Part shown: positions 27,597 to 34,322 of the stretch, one piece after another | Numbering within the stretch: position 1 is the first letter of the stretch | Layout: the number at the start of each line of letters is the position of its first letter | Assembly: GCA_016463545.1 (NCBI GenBank) | Contig: JAEMRC010000010.1 | Span: 1-34,322, forward strand | DNA length: 34,322 nt | Reading direction: 5' to 3' | DNA from: Ilumatobacteraceae bacterium | GTDB taxonomy: Bacteria; Actinomycetota; Acidimicrobiia; Acidimicrobiales; Ilumatobacteraceae | Notes under the pieces: generated by a model | What the model saw: only the letters and a program-made list of their open reading frames with translations | Databases searched by the model: none | What the model was told of the DNA's origin: nothing | Position numbers and translations under genes: made by a program

Positions 27597-28013
27597 TTAG
27601 AGGGCAGCGAGTCCCTGAGCAAAACGGCCAGCATGGCTTTTTTCTGCACGGGCCAATGTCTCAAACCAATCTGCGATTTCAGCAAAGCCTTCTTCGCGAG
27701 CAGTCTTAGAAAAACCTGGGTACATCTGCGTGTACTCATAGGTCTCGCCAGCAACTGATGCCTTGAAGTTGGCTTCTGTTTCGCCAATTGGCTCGCCACT
27801 AGCTGGATCTCCAACCTCGGCAAGATAATCCAAGTGACCATGGGCGTGTCCGGTTTCGCCTTCGGCGACAGAGCGGAACAGTGCTGCTGCATCGGGGTAA
27901 CCCTCGATGTCGGCTTTTTGTGCGAACCACAAGTATCGACGATTTGCTTGGCTCTCGCCCGCAAATGCCTCCTTGAGGTTTTCGTGTGTCTTGGTGCCTT
28001 TGAGAGCAGTCAT
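27597..28013 (-). CDS. Rubrerythrin family protein lacking the rubredoxin domain
   Basis: 138 aa; diiron ligand segments [51 protein letters not shown]. No C-terminal CxxC pairs. Confidence 0.93.
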   Translation of the reverse strand: MTALKGTKTHENLKEAFAGESQANRRYLWFAQKADIEGYPDAAALFRSVAEGETGHAHGHLDYLAEVGDPASGEPIGETEANFKASVAGETYEYTQMYPGFSKTAREEGFAEIADWFETLARAEKSHAGRFAQGLAAL

Positions 28014-28052
28014 GACGTTTCCTTTCTTGTTGTGTGTATTGGTAGAGAACTT

Positions 28053-28460
28053 TTAAGACGCGCAGTCTGCGCAGATTCCGCGATACACAATGTGAGCATC
28101 GTGTATATCAAAACCTTCAAGACCTGACATTTTTGGCGCGCGTGAGACACGGACGTCATGCACTGCATCACATTCATTACAGACCGCGTGCTGATGATCT
28201 GTGACGTTTGGGTCAAAGCGAGCAGAACCAGTGCCAAAATCAATTGACTGCAGTTCGCCCATCGCGGCTAGATCGTTAAGTGTCTGATACACCGTGCGCA
28301 GCGAGATTCCGGGCATCGCTTCTGATGCAAGAGCAAATAAGACGTCGGCACTTGGGTGGCTGGTGTTGCCATGCAACAAGCCAAATAGCAGTTGACGCTG
28401 TGGCGTCACTTTGAGGCCAGTCTGGCGAAAAGCTTGGGTTAACTCTGCTGGCGAACGCAC
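28053..28460 (-). CDS. Fur family transcriptional regulator (PerR-like)
   Basis: 135 aa; FRQTGLKVTPQRQLLFGLLHG, HPSADVLFALASEAMPGISLRTVYQTLNDLAAMGEL, DHQHAVCNECDAVHDV, GICADC. Confidence 0.93.
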   Translation of the reverse strand: MRSPAELTQAFRQTGLKVTPQRQLLFGLLHGNTSHPSADVLFALASEAMPGISLRTVYQTLNDLAAMGELQSIDFGTGSARFDPNVTDHQHAVCNECDAVHDVRVSRAPKMSGLEGFDIHDAHIVYRGICADCAS

Positions 28461-28500
28461 GCCTCAGAGATTGCCACCGCATCCCCTACTTTGCAAACCC

Positions 28501-28527
28501 TGCTAATTAGCAATTGATGCGAATTGC
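28501..28527. promoter_or_regulatory. Overlapping palindromes in the fur/glpD divergent intergenic region; candidate operator
   Basis: TGCTAATTAGCA (28501-28512, perfect 12-bp palindrome) overlapping GCAATTgatgcgAATTGC (28510-28527, perfect 6-bp arms). Confidence 0.55.
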
Positions 28528-28589
28528 GTCACGCTCCGCCGATAGGCACAATGTCAACTCCCCACTAATGACTCGTAGTATCACAGGGC

Positions 28590-30296
28590 ATGGCTTCTTC
28601 GTCTACTTCATCTTCTTTGGCTTCAGACGCACGTTTAGATCGTGCGACTGGGCTGCTACGCCTCGCCAGCGACACCTTTGATGTGCTCGTCATCGGCGGG
28701 GGCATCACGGGCTCTGGCGTCGTCCTCGACGCAGTGACACGTGGCCTCTCCACTGCACTTGTCGAACGAGATGATTTTGCCTCAGGCACATCCTCTAAAT
28801 CTTCCAAACTGATTCACGGTGGATTGCGCTATCTGCAACAAGGCGATATTCGTCTCGTCTATGAAGCCCTCCGAGAGCGCAAGCGTTTACGTCGCAATGC
28901 CTCACATCTTGTGCATGTTTTGCCATTTATGATCCCCATCCTCAGCAAGGACAGTGTTGTCTCCAAAAAAATTGCGCGCGCTCTTGGTTCGGCGATGTGG
29001 ATGTATGACCTCACCGGTGGCTGGCGCATTGGCAAGTTGCATAAGCGGCTCAACGCAGATGAAGCCTTTGCTCATATCCCCACAATGTCGCGCGAACGAT
29101 TCTCGTCGGCGTATTTGTATTACGACGCCGAGGCAGACGATGCGAGATTATGTATTGCCGTTTTGCGCACCGCCGCCCAACATGGTGCCGTTCTTGCTAA
29201 TGCCTGCACGGTCGTAGCAATTGATACTGATGTCGACGGTACAAAATTAATAACGCTCGTTGATAAATACACCGGAGACAAGATTGTTGCTCGCGCGCGT
29301 ACAGTGGTCAACGCATCGGGAGTCTGGGCTGACGACGTTCGCGAACTCGACGAAGGCACTCATCCTCATACCATTCGTCCAGCAAAAGGTGTACACCTCA
29401 CCGTGCCATGGGACAAAGTTCGCAACGACATTGCCGTTGTTATCCCAGTGCCCGGAGACAAGCGCAGCCTGTTTGTTATTCCGTGGGTGTCCAATGGTGA
29501 TGGCACCTACAAGTACACATACATCGGCACAACAGATACCGACTTCAAGGGCCCGGTCAATGATCCGCAATGCACCAAAGATGACATTGACTATGTCCTG
29601 CGGGCACTCAACGCTGCCGTTAACACTGGAGTCACCGAGAGCGATGTCACTGCTGTGTGGAGTGGACTACGACCCCTCGTGCAAACATCAGATGGCGAAG
29701 CAGTAAAAGGTCGCACTGCGGACTTGAGTCGACGCCATCGCGTGACCACATCACCGAACGGAGTTGTCACGGTGACGGGCGGCAAACTCACCACATATCG
29801 AGAAATGTCCCAAGATGCAGTTGACGCTGTGATGCAACTGTTGGGCTCTCGCCATCGTTGTTCAACTCAACGACTCTCGTTGCGTGGTTCTGCACGCTTC
29901 TCGCCCACCAAAAATGCGAGCGACCTTGTGCGTCACATTGAGTCAAGATACGGAACAGATGCCAACCAGATCTACGCATTGATTGAATCTGACCCTCACC
30001 TCGCAACAGTCCTGATTGAGGGTCTGCCCTATGTCAAAGCGGAGGCGATCTTTGCTGTCACCCACGAAATGGCCACCACTCTTGACGATGTCTTATCGCG
30101 GCGCACGCGCAGTCGACTATTTGATCGGCGCGCAACCATCGCGCAGGCTGGCGAGGTCGCTGCCCTGATTGCACCACTACTGAATTGGGATGAAACGCGA
30201 GTTGCCAATGAAACACGCGCATTCATTGATGACTGTGCTCGCGAAGATGCCGCCGCTCGCGTGACCGAGGAAGAATTCATCAACTCAACGCAATAA
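28590..30296 (+). CDS. glpD: Glycerol-3-phosphate dehydrogenase (FAD-dependent, aerobic type)
   Basis: 568 aa; FDVLVIGGGITGSGVVLDAVTRGLSTALVERDDFASGTSSKSSKLIHGGLRYLQQGDIRLVYEAL, VNASGVWADDV, YTYIGTTDTDF, VTVTGGKLTTYREM. Confidence 0.96.
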   Translation: MASSSTSSSLASDARLDRATGLLRLASDTFDVLVIGGGITGSGVVLDAVTRGLSTALVERDDFASGTSSKSSKLIHGGLRYLQQGDIRLVYEALRERKRLRRNASHLVHVLPFMIPILSKDSVVSKKIARALGSAMWMYDLTGGWRIGKLHKRLNADEAFAHIPTMSRERFSSAYLYYDAEADDARLCIAVLRTAAQHGAVLANACTVVAIDTDVDGTKLITLVDKYTGDKIVARARTVVNASGVWADDVRELDEGTHPHTIRPAKGVHLTVPWDKVRNDIAVVIPVPGDKRSLFVIPWVSNGDGTYKYTYIGTTDTDFKGPVNDPQCTKDDIDYVLRALNAAVNTGVTESDVTAVWSGLRPLVQTSDGEAVKGRTADLSRRHRVTTSPNGVVTVTGGKLTTYREMSQDAVDAVMQLLGSRHRCSTQRLSLRGSARFSPTKNASDLVRHIESRYGTDANQIYALIESDPHLATVLIEGLPYVKAEAIFAVTHEMATTLDDVLSRRTRSRLFDRRATIAQAGEVAALIAPLLNWDETRVANETRAFIDDCAREDAAARVTEEEFINSTQ

Positions 30297-30306
30297 GATA
30301 GTTGTT

Positions 30307-31788
30307 ATGACGCGACATATATTTACTTCTTCTGCGACAGAGCCCATCGAGTTTTCCGAATCAGCAACTACGGCTACCTCGCATTTTGAAGACGCATTCG
30401 TCATCACCTCGTCAATGCTAAGTGCACTGCAAAATATTTGCCCTTGTGACACAAGCGCCGACAATCTGGCCCAAAGCGGTCGCGACTGGTGGCCGCGCGC
30501 CATGAACTGGGCTCTTCGCAATGAAACACCTCAGCGTGCAGGCGTGGTCTGTCGACCAACTTCGACGGAGCAAGTATCTGAACTTGCAATTTTTTGTAAC
30601 GAACACCGCATTCCAATAACGGCCGCTGGTGGTCGCAGTGCCGTCACTGGTGCTGCAGTGCCGTTGCGTGGTGGCGTCGCTCTTGACATGACTTCTTTGC
30701 AAGGAATCGAGTCGGTCGACTCAGTATCGGGTCTCGTCGAAGTTTGGGCTGGCACATTTGGACCAGATATGGAAGCAGTCCTGCAGAAGCAATACGAACT
30801 AACAGTTGGGCATTTTCCGCAATCCTTTGATATTTCTACAGTCGGCGGATGGGTTGCTTGCCGTGGAGCAGGACAATACTCAACGCGCTACGGAAAAATT
30901 GAAGACATGGTTGCAGCGCTTGAAGTCGTGCTCGCAGATGGGACAATTATTCGCACTGGCGGTGCCCCTGCTGGTGCAGTTGGTCCAGATCTCACCCAAA
31001 TATTTCTTGGTAGTGAAGGAACTCTCGGAATCATTACCAAAGTTTGGTTGCGTGCGCACCCCATGCCTCATTATCAACAACGTGCCGCGTATACATTTGC
31101 CACCTTTGCAGATGGCATACAGGCAGTCAGAACTCTTATCCGCGACGGTGCAACACCTGCTGTATTGCGTCTGTATGACGGTTCTGAAAGCAAACGCTCT
31201 CACGGTGGCGACGGCACAACCGCCACATTGCTTGTTCTTGATGAAGCCAATCAATCTCTTGTAGAAACAACCATGTCCATTGTTCATGATGCCGCTATTG
31301 CCAACAATGCAAGTCCAGCAGATGCTGCTCTCGTTGAATCTTGGATGCATCATCGCAATGACACGTCTGCCCTACAGGCGCTCACACGCAAAGGATTTGT
31401 TGTCGACACTCTTGAAGTTGCTGTGTCCTGGAGCGCAGTAGACGCAGTTGTCCACGACGTTGAAGAAGCGATTCTGGCAGTGCCTCATGCGCGCAGTGCG
31501 ACGTGCCACTTATCGCATAGTTACCTCGATGGCGCCTGCTTGTATTTCACTTTTGCTGCAACTCCACCAGAAGATGAATTTGATTCGACGTACCAAGCAT
31601 TGTGGGATGCGGGCCAACATGCCGCACTCAATGCCGGAGCCAATCTTTCTCATCACCACGGGGTCGGACTTAATCGTGCGAGATTTATGAAAGATGCACT
31701 CGGATCAGCATTCGTTGTTTTGCAGGCGCTTAAAACAACTCTCGACCCACACAACATACTGAACCCAGGCAAACTCGGATTCAAATGA
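30307..31788 (+). CDS. FAD-binding oxidase, alkyldihydroxyacetonephosphate synthase (AGPS)-like
   Basis: 493 aa; ITAAGGRSAVTGAAVPLRGGVALDM, VGHFPQSFDISTVGGWVACRGAGQYSTRYGKIEDMV, LSHHHGVGLNR, KTTLDPHNILNPGKLG, the AGPS fold and His motif. Confidence 0.9.
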   Translation: MTRHIFTSSATEPIEFSESATTATSHFEDAFVITSSMLSALQNICPCDTSADNLAQSGRDWWPRAMNWALRNETPQRAGVVCRPTSTEQVSELAIFCNEHRIPITAAGGRSAVTGAAVPLRGGVALDMTSLQGIESVDSVSGLVEVWAGTFGPDMEAVLQKQYELTVGHFPQSFDISTVGGWVACRGAGQYSTRYGKIEDMVAALEVVLADGTIIRTGGAPAGAVGPDLTQIFLGSEGTLGIITKVWLRAHPMPHYQQRAAYTFATFADGIQAVRTLIRDGATPAVLRLYDGSESKRSHGGDGTTATLLVLDEANQSLVETTMSIVHDAAIANNASPADAALVESWMHHRNDTSALQALTRKGFVVDTLEVAVSWSAVDAVVHDVEEAILAVPHARSATCHLSHSYLDGACLYFTFAATPPEDEFDSTYQALWDAGQHAALNAGANLSHHHGVGLNRARFMKDALGSAFVVLQALKTTLDPHNILNPGKLGFK

Positions 31789-32192
31789 CCACATCAACTC
31801 GATTAGACCATCAAGCGCTCAAGGCTGGTGCATCTGTCACTTTGATGTTTTCTATTCCGCCGACATTGATTGCGCGATTTGTCCTTGACACCCAAAAAAA
31901 CTCCAGTGCTTGGACGCCACTCCTGACTTTGATGGCAGTTGCAGGATTCATCATCGGCGCTGGCGTTGCAGCTCAACAGCAAACTCGCCTGACTCCCCTG
32001 CTGCACGGAGTCATAGCGTCGACAGGCTCATTTTTGGTAGTGCAGGCTGTGCTCGTCTTTGTAAAACTTCTCTTGCGCAGTGACATTCGCATCGGTCGTA
32101 TACTGACATCGTTATCTGTTTCACTAGTGGCAAGCGTTGTGGGCTCACTCCTTGGCATATTTGTCGCCCGTCAATCGCCCAAATCGCAGTGA
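31785..32192 (+). CDS. Small polytopic membrane protein, unknown function
   Basis: 135 aa with about four hydrophobic segments; ATGA overlap with the AGPS-like gene indicates translational coupling. Confidence 0.75.
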   Translation: MTTSTRLDHQALKAGASVTLMFSIPPTLIARFVLDTQKNSSAWTPLLTLMAVAGFIIGAGVAAQQQTRLTPLLHGVIASTGSFLVVQAVLVFVKLLLRSDIRIGRILTSLSVSLVASVVGSLLGIFVARQSPKSQ

Positions 32193-32218
32193 CACTGCGC
32201 TAAAAATAAAGAGGGTTT

Positions 32219-33682
32219 ATGTCAGTACTTGTCATTGATGTTGGCACGAGCGGTTTGCGAGCAGCGATAGTCAACGACGACTCCACTCTTGGACTCGTCT
32301 GTTACGAAGAGTTCGCACCCTCGACACCAGCGCCCGGAATGGTTGAGTTTGATGCCACGGCCATGAAGCAAGCCGTCCTGCGAGTCGCGGGTACCGCAAT
32401 GGATTCCGTGTCGAAGATTCATGCGGTCGGCGTTACAAATCAACGTGCCAGCACTATTGCATGGCGACGATCAACGGGTGAGCCTCTAGGTCCAGCCATT
32501 GGTTGGCAAGACCTTCGCACAATTTTTGATTGCATCATGGCTAAGACAAATCACTCTATCGCACTACAACCAAATCAAACCGCCACAAAAGCAGCATGGA
32601 TGCTGAACAACTATGTCACTGACGAAGCAGAACGAGCCAGTGAAGACATCTGTATCGGAACAGTTGATTCATGGGTGGTGTCAGTGCTTACTCAAGGCGC
32701 AGTGCACGCCACCGATGTCAGCAACGCTGCCGTCACTGGACTCAGCCACTCCGACGGACAAACATGGAACACCGACGTGATGTCAATTCTCGGATTGCAC
32801 GCTCACCAATTCGCCACAATTGTGCCCTCAAGCGGATTCATTGGGCATGCAACAGCACTCGATGGCGCGCCACCCATCATGTCAATGGTGGGAGATCAAC
32901 AAGCATCGCTCGTGGGCCAAGGTTGCATCTCGCCAGGCAAAACAAAGATCACATTTGGCACTGGTGGCATGTTGGATGTCTTTATTGGTTCACAGCCTCC
33001 AGCGCGCGCTCAACGTTCAACTGGCGGAACTTTTCCGATCGTTGCATTTAGCACCAGTACAGAAATTTTTTACGGAGCGGAAGCAATCATGTTGTCTGCC
33101 GGCACAAACATCGAGTGGTTGCGCGATGACATGCAACTTGTCTCTAGCGCAGCCCAAACCGACGAAGTTGCTGCGACGTGTGCAACAACCGAGGGAGTTG
33201 TCTACGTTCCGGCACTACTCGGGCTCGGAACTCCCCACTGGGACTATGGCGCACGCGGAACACTGCTTGGAATCACCCGTGGCACCACTCGCGCCCACAT
33301 TGTGCGAGCAGTTTTAGAAGGTGTCGCCCACCGCGGCGTCGACCTTGTTGACGCTGCCCAAGTCGACACTGGTCTTGAGATCACTGAACTACGTATTGAC
33401 GGCGGAATGAGTCGCAACGCCACATTTGTGCAGGCCCTCGCCGATGCCTCTGGTCGCACAGTTCGCGTGTCTCTCGTCACAGAAGCAACCACAATGGGGG
33501 CAGGCTTTCTTGCCGGAGTCGCTGCCGGAGTCTGGAACTCGCTCGAAGAGCCCTGCGGCGCCACTCAGCCAGCATCAATTGTTGTTCCATTGGGAAATCC
33601 AGGTGTGTCACGACAACAATGGGGAGAGGCAATCTCACGGGCTCGCTCGTGGATACCTGACCTCTCGGCGCTGGACTTCTAG
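32219..33682 (+). CDS. FGGY family carbohydrate kinase (glycerol-kinase-like, divergent)
   Basis: MSVLVIDVGTSGLRAAIV, GVTNQRASTIAW, MVGDQQASLVGQG, TFGTGGMLDVFIG, LGITRGTTRAHIVRAVLEGVAHRGVDLVDA, LRIDGGMSRNATFVQALAD. Confidence 0.92.
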   Translation: MSVLVIDVGTSGLRAAIVNDDSTLGLVCYEEFAPSTPAPGMVEFDATAMKQAVLRVAGTAMDSVSKIHAVGVTNQRASTIAWRRSTGEPLGPAIGWQDLRTIFDCIMAKTNHSIALQPNQTATKAAWMLNNYVTDEAERASEDICIGTVDSWVVSVLTQGAVHATDVSNAAVTGLSHSDGQTWNTDVMSILGLHAHQFATIVPSSGFIGHATALDGAPPIMSMVGDQQASLVGQGCISPGKTKITFGTGGMLDVFIGSQPPARAQRSTGGTFPIVAFSTSTEIFYGAEAIMLSAGTNIEWLRDDMQLVSSAAQTDEVAATCATTEGVVYVPALLGLGTPHWDYGARGTLLGITRGTTRAHIVRAVLEGVAHRGVDLVDAAQVDTGLEITELRIDGGMSRNATFVQALADASGRTVRVSLVTEATTMGAGFLAGVAAGVWNSLEEPCGATQPASIVVPLGNPGVSRQQWGEAISRARSWIPDLSALDF

Positions 33683-33732
33683 TGTTGTACGGGCATCGCT
33701 CACGCAACACAACTAACAATAAAGGATCTCAA

Positions 33733-34322
33733 GTGGATACCCCAGAACACACAGCAGCAGTACAACCAAGGACGTCCTCGCGTCGTCGCATGTTCACTAC
33801 TCTTCTTGGCGGCGCAGCAGCAGCCGTTCCGACACTTGCCTCCTCGCGCGTGCGAGCCGCTGGCGCAAGCACTGATACCACAGTTCCCGAAGTCGCCGAA
33901 ATGACAACCACGGATTCCATGCCAATGATGATCGAGGATGCACCAATGATGCAGTCAAAGACCGTCTCCGCCGGAGCAACAGCACCACCATTGCAACCAA
34001 CTGCACAAGACAAAGAAACTCTCAACATCGCGCTTGGTGTCGAACTTGCAATCAGAGACCTCTATGCCGACATCGTTGCAGCCGGAAATCTTTCTGACGA
34101 AGAAAGCCCCGTTATTTTGCTCATCCATTCGCATCACGTTGCATATGCCCAGTCATTGGGTGGCTTACTGGGTCGCGCGGCAATCAACAAGCGCAACGAC
34201 GCAACCTATGCCGAGTTCAGCGGCAATCTCAAAGGAACCTTCGCATCAATTGCTTCCCAACTTGTCGCCATTGAGAACGGTGCGGTAACGCGTCACATCG
34301 ATTCACTGAACCAACTTGAAGG
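33733..34322 (+). CDS. Tat-exported ferritin-like domain protein (3' truncated by window edge)
   Basis: Not in the ORF track because there is no stop in the window. GTG at 33733 after AAAGGA; translation VDTPEHTAAVQPRTSSRRRMFTTLLGGAAAAVPTLASSRVRA (Tat-like signal), then MTTTDSMPMMIEDAPMMQ, then a helical ETLNIALGVELAIRDLYADIVAAGNLSDEESPVILLIHSHHVAYAQSLGGLLG segment. Confidence 0.75.
   Translation, partial: MDTPEHTAAVQPRTSSRRRMFTTLLGGAAAAVPTLASSRVRAAGASTDTTVPEVAEMTTTDSMPMMIEDAPMMQSKTVSAGATAPPLQPTAQDKETLNIALGVELAIRDLYADIVAAGNLSDEESPVILLIHSHHVAYAQSLGGLLGRAAINKRNDATYAEFSGNLKGTFASIASQLVAIENGAVTRHIDSLNQLE

Noticed and set aside
30880-31353. 157-aa minus-strand ORF
   Set aside because: Antisense within the AGPS-like gene, whose motifs are strong; no independent evidence.
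19240-33330. Similar segments GGCACCACTCGCGC in the two FGGY kinase genes
   Set aside because: Explained by the conserved GITRGTTRAHI protein motif in paralogs, not a mobile or recombination repeat.
33682-33710. GTGTTG...CAACAC inverted repeat after the FGGY kinase
   Set aside because: Only 6-bp arms with a 17-nt loop and no U-tract; too weak to call a terminator.
1-34322. CRISPR arrays, tRNA/rRNA genes, transposases or phage genes
   Set aside because: No spaced direct repeats, tRNA-like cloverleaf, rRNA sequence or mobile-element protein recognised in the window.

Overview
The window reads as one contiguous chromosomal segment from an actinobacterium. The gene families and the roughly 50% GC suggest an Acidimicrobiia-like lineage, but that is inference. 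The left 11.6 kb is a minus-strand dcw (division and cell wall) cluster: mraZ-rsmH-ftsL-ftsI-murE-mraY-murD-ftsW-murG-murC, with murC cut by the window edge and no murF between murE and mraY. Next come housekeeping and accessory genes: lipoate ligase, HNH nuclease, acyl-CoA dehydrogenase, two ROK kinases, DUF3040, dinB, an inositol-phosphatase-like gene, glpK, a glycosyltransferase, queG, trpD and whiB. The right third has two adjacent blocks. One is a minus-strand module of Fur/PerR regulator, rubredoxin-less rubrerythrin, GlpC-like Fe-S protein and DUF3501. The other is a divergent plus-strand cluster of glpD, an AGPS-like (ether-lipid synthase) flavoenzyme, a small membrane protein, a divergent FGGY kinase and a Tat-exported Met-rich ferritin-like protein (cut by the right edge). 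The clearest non-coding signals are a long hairpin between mraZ and rsmH, consistent with the actinobacterial mraW RNA motif; a mraZ promoter with GTGG repeats inside its spacer; and a compact palindromic operator-like element between fur and glpD. No tRNA, rRNA, CRISPR array or transposon was seen. All calls come from reading the sequence and translations; no database search was run.
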